Part shown: positions 1 to 9,800 of the stretch, piece after piece
Position numbering within the stretch: position 1 is the first letter of the stretch
Layout of the letters: every line of letters starts with the position of its first letter
Assembly (NCBI GenBank): GCA_003427395.1
Contig: BFEA01000051.1
Span: 4,198,384-4,221,066 of the forward strand
DNA: 22,683 nucleotides
Source of the DNA: Chara braunii
Taxonomy: Eukaryota > Streptophyta > Charophyceae > Charales > Characeae
Direction: 5' to 3'
Translations under genes and position numbers: made by a program
The notes under the pieces: model-generated
Databases searched by the model: none
What the model was told of the DNA's origin: nothing
Seen by the model: only the letters and a program-made list of their open reading frames with translations

Positions 1-4
1 ACAC

Positions 5-135
5 TGCACTGTGCCGAATTCCCCGACACGATATTGGAAATTTACGGACGCGAAGCTTCGGGACAGGCCGCAGCGTCGCCAGAAGAAGCACCTGAAATAA
101 AAATTTCTGCACTTTGCTGAATTCCCCAGCACGAT
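5..135. repeat. 28-bp imperfect direct repeat, two copies
   Basis: Positions 5-32 and 108-135 read almost the same (tgcactNtgcNgaattcccc, then NNcacgat). They are 103 bp apart and in the same orientation. They may be the ends of one tandem unit or remains of a larger repeat cut by the window edge. Confidence 0.6.
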
Positions 136-230
136 TCGCACTCCGAGCGAAAAAGAACCGCCGATGTAAAAAAAGACTGCCGCCCCGGTCCGACCAGTTC
201 CCCGTGGGCCCGCTTCACCCGCCCGCCGCC

Positions 231-282
231 TTTCCCAACACTGGGCAGCGGGTCTCCGTGGGAGCGTCACGCGAGACCCGCT
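231..282. other. hAT-like terminus motif followed by a 9-bp inverted repeat
   Basis: Positions 231-246 (tttcccaacactgggc) are the exact reverse complement of 20101-20116 inside the inverted-repeat element at 20081-20293. The core cagtgttgggaaa resembles ends of hAT-superfamily DNA transposons; that is from memory, not a search. Directly after it, agcgggtct (247-255) pairs perfectly with agacccgct (274-282). No matching left terminus was found in the window, so an element boundary is only suggested. Confidence 0.3.
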
Positions 283-633
283 GTACTCTTTAAGAGTGTT
301 AAGGAAATCACCTATCCTCCTTCTTCCCCCCCCAGCCCTGATGGAAGCAGAATCGGACGAACCTTGTCGAACGGGAACTTCGGACACCAGGCCAAGACAA
401 TCTACTACGGGCCCCAAGAGACTCTGGGCCCTAGGTTTCAGACAGGGCAGCACCCATTGAAGCAGTCTTACTGTCCTTCCCCTAGCTTACCTAAGGCCAG
501 GTGGAACTCGGACTGGCCTGAGCGACTTATACCCTTACTCCAGGGTCTAAGCCTTATATATAGTCACTGGACAGTTCTACCCAAATATCAGTAGAAACTC
601 CGGTGGCCTATACCTGTCCCCACCGCAGATACT

Positions 634-774
634 AGACCCCACCAGTGACTACCGTCTTCCCCCGAACATAATGCACCCTAAAAAAGAATGTCTACAAGCT
701 ATATTTTTGGCCAGATGGACCCAAAATAAGGGTGCGTTGTGTTCGGGCCCGGGAAGACGGTAGACCCCCCCAGT
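634..774. mobile_element. Foldback (MITE-like) element with flanking direct repeat
   Basis: The arms at 649-680 and 727-763 are imperfect reverse complements over about 32 bp. Both start ctaccgtcttccc and continue ccgaaca..gcaccct; the right arm carries four extra bases. The loop is about 46 bp. A near-perfect 13-bp direct repeat flanks the arms, at 634-646 and 762-774 (12 of 13 match); the right copy overlaps the arm end by two bases. This fits a small non-autonomous DNA transposon or foldback element. The superfamily cannot be told, and there is no coding sequence. Confidence 0.6.
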
Positions 775-785
775 CTGATAGTTGT

Positions 786-985
786 GTAGTTCGCAATGTA
801 CGTGTATACCCGAAGGCTGTGTATGCTTCGTGTATCTATGTATGAAGATGTACAGACAACACAAGTGGAAACTTGTGTATGTAGCCCATAGGCCATGTAT
901 AGTTCATAAGCTATGCATATGCCCAAAGGTTGTGTGTGCTCTGTGAATCAATGTATCGAGATGTATAGGCAGCATCATGTGTGTG
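786..985. repeat. 113-bp tandem repeat, about 1.8 diverged copies
   Basis: The segment starting at 786 recurs from 899 with the same order of motifs: tagttc, then tatNccc, aagg, tgtgt, atgtat, gagatgta. The spacing is 113 bp and similarity fades near 985. Unit 1 also holds a perfect hairpin, cacaagt (860-866) with acttgtg (871-877). The repeat abuts the minus-strand tRNA-related repeat and may be part of its 3' body. Confidence 0.55.
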
Positions 986-1019
986 TTATCGAAGAGAGAA
1001 CGGGGACAAGGACCCCCCC

Positions 1020-1297
1020 CAAGGTCCGAACCAAGCTCGAACCCGTGACCTTGAAACATGTAATCATATGACTCTACCATGTGAACGACTAATGGAAATG
1101 GCAGGAACGTGTGATATGCCAGACTGGGGAGATCAACAGACCACCCAAGACCAACACCCCCAAGCAACCCATGTGAAACCCAGAACCAACATACAACACC
1201 ATGAACAACCCTAGGGTGGTGCGCATGCAGTGTCTGTAATAGTACCATGCGTCAGCCCAAGGGAGTGTATGTCCAGTCGTGCGTCAACCTAACGCCC
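1020..1297 (-). mobile_element. tRNA-related dispersed repeat, copy C (SINE-like)
   Basis: On the minus strand, 1297 to about 1110 matches the plus-strand segment from about 21720 to 21960. Shared landmarks are a ggttgacgc-like start, cccttgggNtgacgca, attacagacactg, gcaccaccc and gttgtatgttgg. It then runs into a tRNA-like module. This has an A-box-like stretch (complement of 1078-1089), tggtagag, and a good pol III B box, GGTTCGAGC, at 1035-1043. It ends before the 113-bp repeat. The upstream tRNA-like module of the 21633 copy is absent here; an A-rich tract lies in its place. The SINE assignment is inference. Confidence 0.55.
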
Positions 1298-1301
1298 TTC
1301 T

Positions 1302-1330
1302 AAAAAACAAAAAAACAAAAAAAACAAAAA
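1302..1330. repeat. A-rich tract
   Basis: A runs are broken by single C residues. The tract lies at the 5' side of the minus-strand tRNA-related copy. It could be the tail of an older plus-strand retroposon that truncated that copy. Confidence 0.6.
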
Positions 1331-1445
1331 GGGCCCAATGCCCAAGGATGATATTACCAATAACAAGATTGAGGTCGGGGGTCCTCACAGTCTACCCGGA
1401 GTGACCAAACCGAACTTGCTGAGAACCAGGCTCAGCATCCCTCAT

Positions 1446-1545
1446 ATGATGATGATGATGATGATGATGATAAACTCTTGCTGAATCTATGTGAAATATG
1501 AAATAATAATACTAATGATGACGATGCTAATGATGATGATGATTA
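1446..1545. repeat. (ATG)n microsatellite and degenerate ATG/TAA-rich tract
   Basis: Positions 1446-1471 are an uninterrupted ATG/TGA trinucleotide array. Positions 1503-1545 are a degenerate continuation. No gene is attached. A 7-bp hairpin (tgctgag / ctcagca) lies just upstream, near 1417-1437. Confidence 0.85.
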
Positions 1546-1984
1546 GTATATATAAAAATTATAGAAAACTGTGCTATATCAACAATTCTAGCCTCCTAAT
1601 TCTAGAACAACTCCTAGCCCTCCCTGTACCCGGACATTGCAACTCAGAGACAATACCAACCTAACCAACGTCAACCATAGCTGACCTCTTCTCGCCACCT
1701 AGACTATCCCCCGGCTCCATAGGTTGTCAAGGCAGCCCCCCCCGGTTCGCCACTGGATTGCCTTCCTCCCTCAGCAAACCCCAGATCTCTCTACAAGGCC
1801 TCACACTCCTGCCATTTGCAGGTTACAGGGCAGGTTACAGGGCAACGCCCCAGCTCTGGCCAGCGTCGTTCTGGCAAACCAGGGGCACAAAACAGAACAA
1901 CTCTGCAGATATCAGTCCAGGTTCAACCATCTCTGAACTCCTATATCCCGAATGAGGAAGAAGGCCAGATGCTGTGAAAATTTT

Positions 1985-2055
1985 CAGAACACCAGAAAGC
2001 TTAATAAAACCTGATTATGCGCAAGGTTGCAATTGAGTTTTAAACCCGCAACCTC
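1985..2055 (-). repeat. Fragment of a tRNA-related repeat at the broken LINE end
   Basis: The minus strand reads gaggttgcgggtttaaaact and soon after ccttgcgcat. This parallels gaggttgtgggttcaaatct and ccttgcgcat at 21685-21717, the B-box half of the tRNA-like head there. Homology of the minus-strand LINE to its plus-strand relative stops at about 2056, where this fragment begins. It may mark the insertion or recombination that removed the LINE 3' end. No complete tRNA fold is visible. Confidence 0.4.
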
Positions 2056-2597
2056 TATAGTTTCGGGGAATCCGATGAGCTTGGATGGAAAAATTGATTT
2101 ACAGAACTTACACTATGGGAGGGCAATGCCCTTTTGTTCAAGAGAAGACCTATCAATGATCCAATTATTCGTGGGAAAACATCTATGAGCAATTTGCCAC
2201 TGTAGAGAAGCAATTTTGGCTGGTTTAGTTTTAGAAGTTTGGAACCACTCAATTCTTCTCAACTCGTCCTTACTAACATCAAGATTCTTATGCCATATTT
2301 CTTCAATACGATTTTTCAAGATAAATCTGGGGCGCAGCATCCTGTAGGATGCTTTGACTGTGAGGGTGTGTAGTTTTCTAGGATGAGGGTGACCTCGTTT
2401 CCCAAGGAGTGACTAGCATCAGTTAAGAGGGTCAAACGAAAGGTGAGAGATTGAGTATCCGGTATAAAAGCAAGCCATTTTTCATCAAACTTCAGTACTC
2501 TAATCCTGAAGAGTTGGTCATATGTGCTCCATCAAATTTCCTCCTGCTGGCCCCAGTTGAGAAAACCTTTTTTTTTTTTTTTTTTTTGAGAAATGAA

Positions 2598-2653
2598 GAG
2601 CTCCATCTATTGGTGGGGAGCATCACCTGCTGGAAAACGGGTCCAGCGTTCCT
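2598..2653 (-). other. Conserved LINE 3'-terminal segment, nested copy
   Basis: On the minus strand this reads ggaacgctggacccg, then cagcaggtgat and ctccccaccaataga. The matching plus-strand segment is 19968-20022 in LINE copy 2, with only a few differences over about 55 bp. It lies directly before the poly(A) tail, where the LINE reverse transcriptase would engage its RNA. The flanking 3' UTR is not obviously conserved, so this block seems to be under separate constraint. Confidence 0.8.
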
Positions 2654-2670
2654 TTTACATCAAGTCGATT

Positions 2671-3156
2671 GTGCTGCAAATTCCTACCAGCATTGATTGC
2701 CCTGGGATTCGGGGGATTCACTGAGCAGGATGACAAGGTAAGGGAGGGACCTTTTCACCTTGAAAGCGGCGCCGGATAATGTCATTTACCTATTGGTCCT
2801 TTCCTCACCCCACTGTACTTCTCTTTTGGCCAGAAACCTTGTCCTGACAAACTGTTTATCTGCAAACCAGGGACCTGACCTTTTTTCCATCTTTCATGCA
2901 TTCCTCCCATACCGTGCTGCAAATTCCTGCTAGCATTGATTGCCCTGGGATTCGGGGGATTGACTGAGCAGGATGACAGGGCAAGGGAGGGACCTCTTCA
3001 CCTTGAAAGCGGCGTCAGATAATGTTATTTACCTACTGGTCCCTTCCTCACCCCACTGTACTTCTCTGTTGGCCAGAAACCCTGTCCTGACAGACTGTTT
3101 ATCTGCAAACCAAGGACCTGACCTCTTTTCCATCTTTCATGCATTCCTCCCATACC
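2671..3156 (-). repeat. Two 243-bp tandem repeats in the LINE 3' UTR
   Basis: Units 2671-2913 and 2914-3156 are the same length and differ at scattered single bases. Both start gtgctgcaaattcct and end cattcctcccatacc on the plus strand. They lie between the coding end and the terminal tail of the nested LINE fragment. Tandem 3' UTR repeats occur in some LINE families; this one was probably copied along with the element. No similar repeat was seen in the 3' UTR of copy 2. Confidence 0.92.
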
Positions 3157-6100
3157 ATTCTAAGTCCACTAGGCTGTTTGAAAGGGGGAGGAAGAGGTCG
3201 GGGAATTCTTGGGTGGGTTTCAATGGGATAGCTGTATCTATTTTTGTCCAATCATTAAAGAGCAATCGATAATCCCGGTTGAGAAAACCATCATCTTGAA
3301 TTTGAAAGACTGATAGAAGAATTTGATTCGGATTATGAATCTCATTTATGTTACCGACTTCGCCTTTTTGGTTATGAAATGCCACCCAATCATTTTCAAT
3401 GAGTTTGGGACCCTTCCGTAGGATTCTGATCCACTCCGGGGGGATTAGGTCAATTATTGAATCCATAGCGGAAGTCTGATGGTGGCTATATTTAAGACGC
3501 TCATGCAGGTCAGAGGCCGAACGTCAGTCTCTGCTCTCTTGATTCCATAGATCTCTAACCCTTATTACCCCCCTGTTAATCCAACTTTTTTAGGGGGCAT
3601 CCATACAATGCATAACACATCATTGGTCATCCCTAATAAACGTATTGTTAAAAAGAGGCTATTGACAAACTTCTTCCCATCTTGTCTGGAAAACTTTATC
3701 TGGGATAGGCATCTTTCTCCAATTTTTTATAAGTGTGATCCAAAATGGATCTCGCCAAATATCCTTCCTAATTGCCTGCCTATCTGAGGTCTCCTCCTGA
3801 TTTTGATCCCCTTAAGAGCCTCTAGGTAAAGACCATGCAAGGTTTTCCAGCCACATTAGGGGATCTATGTGACCAGGGACCGGAGGAGCTAACCTTTTTA
3901 TCTGTTCCAAGACTAGGAAGGACAAAGGGTTGTTGGGATTGAATATAAGACGTTTGATCCACTGAAGAGAGAGAGTTATAGCCTTGGTATGAGGATCGAT
4001 TATCCCAAGCCCCCTTTTGTCTTGGGTTGGATAATGGACGACAAAGCCACTCTGCTAATGACATTGGATCTTTTGTAATCCCCACGCCACAAGAAGGTCG
4101 CTAACAGTCTCTTGAAGATTTTAAGATTACCTTTGTCCAAAGCCCAAAAAACCGATCTATACCATATAGAGGCCAATATGACATTATTAATTATTAAGGT
4201 TCTACCAAACAGGGATGTATGTTTATCCTTCCACAAATCAAGTTGCAACCTTGCCCGTTGTTGAATCCCTTCATTGGTAGAGGTGGGTTTATCTGTGATT
4301 GAAAGGGATACCCCTAGCACTCTGATTGGTTCGTTATGATGAACCCACTTAATGTAGGAAGGTTCAAGGGGTATAACACCTTGATAATGGATCCACCATC
4401 CTAGTGTTTTATTCCCCCAATTGACCTTCATATCAAAGAGTTTACAAAATATGTCCATTAGTCTTTTGATAGCTTCTAAATTTTCATGTGAAGCATCAAC
4501 CATCAGAGAGAGGTCATCAGCAAAAAAATAACAAACTGGGACTGCTTCCTCAGGGATAGAGGAGATTTGGATATGCCTGATGTCTTTATGATGTCTTATG
4601 TTAGCTGCTAAGGCTTCCATAATGATCACAAAGAGAAGGGGAGTAATGGGGTCACCTTGCCTTACAGATTGGTGAAGATAAATGGGGGGTGCTACATTTC
4701 CATTGACTATGACCCTTGTTGTGATATTCTTGAGCAAGATATTGATCCATCTCCTAAAATATGACCCAAAGTTAAACTTTTTCAGACATTTATCTAAGAA
4801 AAATCAGTCCACATGATCATATGCTTTCTCAAAGTCAATAAATATAAATGCAACATTATGCTTAGACCGTCGAGAGATCTTGATGAACTCATTAGTGAGC
4901 AAAATATTATCGTGGATATTCCTTTTTTGGATAAATCCAGTTTGTAACGGGTGAATAATGTCCGCAATAAATTTATTCAGGCGAATCGTTAGAGTTTTTG
5001 AGATCAATTTATAAACCATGGTGAGCAATGTGATAGGTCAGTAGTTTCTAATGTTATATTTATCACCTTTCTTATAGAGTAGGGTTAGCACCCCTTGCCC
5101 TACTATCTCCCCCATATCACCTGAGTCCCATACTGCCTGATATAAATCCATGAGGTATTGGGAAATGAAATCCCACAAGACCTCCCAGAGTTCTTTTGGG
5201 AGACCATTAATCTCCAGGGTTTTATCTTCTTCCATTAATAATAGGGCAGTCCATATTTCATCTTTTGTCAGGGGCAACTCCAATTGTTCTCTCTGATGCT
5301 GAGAAAGTGACTTAGTTAGCGGGATAAGAAACTCTTCTACTTTCTGTGCGTTGATCCAAGGGAGTGTCTCTATTTTTCGAAAGGAAAAAATACTTGAAGA
5401 AGACCCTGATATTTTTAGTACATCCTGCTGTTGACACCTCTAACGGCCCGTTGAGAGAATGAGGATCAGCTAGAGCCTCTATCAAAGTTCTACCTGTACG
5501 GGCCTTGGCTATAGCGAAAAATCTTGCATCGATGACTCCTTCGGTATGATATTTGCGAATTCCGCCGCGAATCCTCATGCCTTGCTATCTATATTCCATA
5601 TATTTAAGTAACTCGGCGTCAAGGTCTTAAATTTCCTTAGCCATTTTTTTTTGCATTTCTAGGTTTCTTTCCTCATCTACTGATAGCTGCAATTGTTGAA
5701 TACGTTGATATATACTAGTTTCAGAAGCATGACGTTCCATAGCTAAAACTTTCAAGTATTCATTGCATTTACGACTTAAAAAGAGTAACCCATTATTGAA
5801 CCAGAGTACCTCATTTTCTAAAATGACCCTCTGATTCCTCCAAAATGACTACACGTCCTTGATAAATGATCTAAAGGAGTCAATCTTAAGATGAGTTGTA
5901 TTAAGTTTATAAAATCTTCTTCCTTGATCTGGTTTCTTACCAAAGGAGAGGATGGCTACACACACAACATAATCTAAACCTAGAAAGGGACTTCGTGGAA
6001 AGATTTATGTCATCTGAAGCGCACTTTCACAATCCTCTGAGAGAAAGATATGGTCTATTCGAGACTTGGTGAGCAATCTGGCTTGATTCCTCCGAAAACA

Positions 6101-6868
6101 TGTTTAAGTATGCTTAGATGGATTCAAACGCCTAAATGAATCAAAGAGATTTAAGTTGTGAGCAAAGTTGGTCATCAGAATCTCATCAACCTCCACATAA
6201 GCTGGATATGGATTATGAATATTTCATCTATCAAGAGATCGATCCGGAGCAGCATTAAAGTCTCCTACTATTATGAACGGAATCCCTATAGGGAGGATGG
6301 GGGGGAGGGAATCAAGGAAGCATTGACGATCCCCAACATCATTGGGAGCATATATACAAAGGATGCCGATAATTTACAGCTCCAACATTGCCAGGACATA
6401 CGCCTACCTGTCTTCTTCTTTATCAACGTCCCAATATACCGGTTCTAACTTGGATCCTTGAGGAATCCAAATAGCGACTCCAGCACTGCCAGGACGGGGG
6501 GCATGGGCTCTAAAGGCTGTATAAGGCTAAATTTGTTTATGACAATAATTATGTTGATCTGAATCCATAAGGTGAGTTTCCTGAATGCAAATAACATCCG
6601 GCCACTCTCTTCCCCCTATGCCTCTTAATTGGTCGAATGTGGCATTCTTTTTTAGAGACTTAGCTGAAGCTAGACCATTAACATTCAAGGATCTGATGTC
6701 GATGTCCGCTTTCCTTCTAAGAATTTTCCAAGCTTTATCTTTGTTATAAAGGACATCTATTATTCTAGAATCCATTTGATACTAAAACAATAAACAGTGA
6801 GTTATGTTTTGGATAACAGGACAAAGGATAAGTCAGAGATCTAACTATTGTTCAATATCCAATAGACC

Positions 6869-9800
6869 TCATGTCATCAATGTCCTCTGAGCAAGCATCC
6901 TAATTAGCAGAGTGTCAACATCATTTTCATACCGAAATTCGTTAACTTTTATCTTGAGGAGTTGAAGCTCACTCATGGCATCCTGACTAAACCATTTGAG
7001 ACCCATATTCTTAGTAACATCATATTTTAAAAATATATATTCTTCCGCCAATCTTTCATCACCCTCTTTTATTGATAGCAAAGCCTTACCTCCTGATGGG
7101 AAGTTTGACTTAGCACAACTAAGGATCTCGTTCGCAGGGGAAGAGGGAGGGGGGGGCCGAAGCAGATCCTAGTAATGTTACTTCCCCATAGGCTGTGGAC
7201 CGAGGTTCGGATAAACCGACCTCTCATATTCCTCCTTGGTATCTCACTGGTAGGAGTGTTGTTCCCGCTTTCGTAGGGGATAGTTATCATTGACCTTTGG
7301 CCATGCGATGTTTCAGTCTTTGTCTCTTACTTGTTAGTTCCGACTCTAAATCCAGAAGAGGGGAGGAGAGAGTGATACTTGAGAACTAAGTATGACCTCT
7401 GTACATCATCAATGACCACGACAGACTGAGCGTCAGGCGGGACCTTAGGATGATCCATCAATACTACTTTGGATGATTGATCCATGGACAAGACATTCTG
7501 GGAACCTTCGGAAACAATGTCCTCAAGAGACTGGGTGGGAGTCGGCTCGATAGCAGATGGCACGGGAGACACCTGACTCTCTTGCACATCCAACGATTCG
7601 GGGTCCCACTCAATGAGACCTTGGCTATGTTTCTTTTGCGAAGAGAGATGCTGTTTTTGAGAGATGTGCATAAATTTTTTCTCCCCCGTAAGCTCTGATA
7701 TGACGTCCTTGAAAATATGGCATTCACCTTCCTATTGAGATGTATGAAGGGGTGAATTGAGACCCGAGTTCTCAAGGGAGGTATCCTTTTAAAGGCTATT
7801 AGAGCCATCAGGACCGATACCCGGATGCCTATTGGGTCCTTCATCATTCCTTACCTCTGATTGACTCAATATTGGGTGGGTACTGGGAGCAGGAAGAACT
7901 TTGAGCAAGAATCCATCATTGAATCGATTAGAAACAATGTAGAGAAGCTTGGAACTGATATCCTCCCAGGATACCCCCATTGGGGGGCCATGCATTAGGA
8001 AGGATTCCAAACTCTTACTACTTTCTAACACTAGGATGAGTTCTTGCAGAAAAATAGGCCAATTATCCAGAGGTTACCTGGGTGCTGACTTTTTAGATTA
8101 AAGAGCAGCCAATCGATTATTTGTAAAATAACCGGTTTGACTATGAGGGCACGGGTACATCATCATTAGTGGATGACATAACTATTTCAACAGATGGGGG
8201 ATGGAGAATGGGATCAACTTACCTTAATTTCCATTGGTTCTATGCCAAACGCATCCTTGAGGGGGTCAATGTTCATCGGGGCAGCTTCTACGCCCTCAAG
8301 GGTTTTGTCATTGACTGAAGAATCGGACGAGTTTGACAAAGGAGGAGTATTACCAGCACTCACGTCTCCTGCTTGAGTTAAAGGAGGAGGAAGGGTCATC
8401 TGTTTGGCAGACCCTCTCCTCTTGACAACCTTCCATTCCTGGCCCCCTCCAGACCCATTTTTTGGCAAGTAATCTGCTGGTTTTGGTCTAGGATACCTAT
8501 CCGGAGTGGGTACTTGGGAAGAAGAGGGATCTTTATTCTTTTGTTTGCCCATCCTTCCTCCCGCTTGAGTCCCCCCAGAACTAGTAGAAGCCGCCACATC
8601 CACTCCTACTTGATTATCTCCCTGCCCCTTTCTCATTGGGGCGCTTGGCTGTGGGTGTAGGGACTGGGAATGGGGAGGCATCCAGTCAGAGGGAGGATGG
8701 GGGGCTTATGGGACCCGTTCCTACCCTCCCAGACCCATCCCATTTGATGACCTGCAGCATTCAAATCCTCCCAATAAACCCAGCCTTCAAAACCTGCAAC
8801 AGTTGGAAGTCATTTGCCTGGTCTATGGGAGTCCTTCTTGAGTCTCAGATCTGGGGGTATTGCGTGTTGGGGGTGGAAGGAGCAAGCAAATTCTGAATGG
8901 AGATGACCATAAACTTTGCATTTAAAACACCATGGACGAAATTTATGAGCAGTGTGAATTTGGTAGACACGTCCTCCCGTTTTGAAGGAAATAATATCAT
9001 TTATTGAGAACACTTGTTCTTTCGGTAAATCCAAGGCAAACATCAAATAATCGTCTCTCTTGGTCACACAAGATGGGAGGGGGTCAATAAAATCCACAAT
9101 CTTATACTGTTGGCCAAAGTCATAGATGAATGCCGCCTGGATTTCAATTGGAATATACCTAAATTCCATTCAATAATAATCCATCATCAACTGCTCTCTC
9201 TTCTCCTCTGGTCCAACTTTTTTTGGAGTCCATGGGTAAACTCGAACTTCCGAGCGGTCCCAATATAATTTTTTCCATGCATCCATTCTGACTTTATCTT
9301 TGTCGAAGAGGGACAACACAGTAAAGACAGTAGGTGTGATAGGATGGATCAAACAAAAATATTTCACTCTTTTGGGTCCATTTCTAAAAAATTCGAGTCT
9401 TTTGCAAATGAATTTGAGTTTGTCATTCACAGATCTATTCGCTGCCTCATCGTAGAAGATCCAGTTTGTAGCATGTTTGGTGTAGATGGCATCTCGTTGA
9501 GGCAGCTAGGAAGAAGGATATGATTTCATCAGGGTCTTAGTCCCCCCTTGATCAATCACCAGCTGCTCAAAGGGAAAAATAAATAATGTCAAAAATGAGC
9601 ACGAACTGACGAAAGGTTCTTGAGGGGAACCTTTGATTCCTCATGAGCGGAACCAGATGTTCCTATCACTGGTCGTTCAATGGAGAGGGATTTGTTTTGG
9701 AGTGACTCCCTGACGTTTTGAGCCCAAGAAGGCTGATTCACTTGCTCTGATTGTTTGGGTAGGAGGGAATCAGTCTGTGAGGAGGAGGGCCGAGAGGAAC

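Larger units (their letters stand above)
1..633. other. Non-coding left margin, no gene recognised
   Basis: I see no recognisable gene. The stretch is GC-rich to about 300, then mixed. It holds a 28-bp direct repeat and a stem-forming segment near 231-282, both listed separately. The only open frame, 364-594 on the plus strand (76 codons), has no recognisable motif and is of a length expected by chance. A TATA-like tract near 555-562 has no gene behind it. Confidence 0.6.
2568..3277 (-). mobile_element. Nested 5'-truncated LINE fragment with poly(A) and 12-bp target duplication
   Basis: This 710-bp insertion splits ORF2 of LINE copy 1. The 12-bp sequence gttgagaaaacc occurs exactly at 2556-2567 and 3278-3289. 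The left end of the insertion is a run of 20 T, a poly(A) tail on the minus strand. Removing the insertion joins a host reading frame that aligns with copy 2 (host ..WSTYDQLFRIRVL, copy 2 ..WVPNKMLNRIRVL). The insert's first 46 codons (about 3275-3140) are open and align without gaps to the last coding part of copy 2 (YLLHF.DWLDI...ELFPPS near 19684-19790). It is therefore a truncated LINE rather than a SINE. Two 243-bp repeats and a 3' tail shared with copy 2 follow. Confidence 0.85.
2056..6775 (-). pseudogene. LINE copy 1 ORF2 (APE endonuclease / reverse transcriptase), broken
   Basis: ORF2 nicks target DNA and reverse-transcribes the element RNA at the nick. Endonuclease: 6775 to about 5900, one frame with in-frame stops. 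It shows LNVNGL, PDVICIQETHL (catalytic Glu), GDFNAAPD and SRIDHIFLS. The usual final Asp-His is Asp-Tyr (GLDYVV), so the catalytic His is lost. Stops lie at 6224-6226 (TGA) and 5849-5851 (TAG). A frameshift falls near 5380. Reverse transcriptase: 5283 to about 4000, with TGA at about 5035 (NY*PIT) and about 4803 (HVD*FF). It includes FIDFEKAYDHVD, QSVRQGDPITPLLF and the FADD catalytic box near 4510-4525. Past 4000 the frame shifts again. The C-terminal part resumes beyond the nested insertion (2567 to 2056) and ends inside the CxxC half of the zinc finger. Confidence 0.9.

Noticed and set aside
1-640. Long terminal repeat of an LTR retrotransposon
   Set aside because: No matching second copy, primer-binding site or polypurine tract was seen, and no gag-pol of LTR type occurs in the window.
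904-1248. 114-codon open frame on the minus strand
   Set aside because: It lies wholly over the tRNA-related repeat and the 113-bp tandem repeat, and has no recognisable domain.
2973-3272. 99-codon plus-strand open frame
   Set aside because: It is antisense to the nested LINE fragment and its 243-bp repeat.
2568-3277. Reading the nested insertion as a SINE that borrowed a LINE tail
   Set aside because: Its 5' part aligns, without gaps, to the last coding stretch of LINE copy 2, and no pol III boxes were found. A 5'-truncated LINE explains it better.
7477-8376. Plus-strand open frames of 60-73 codons
   Set aside because: They are antisense shadows of the LINE copy 1 ORF1 region.
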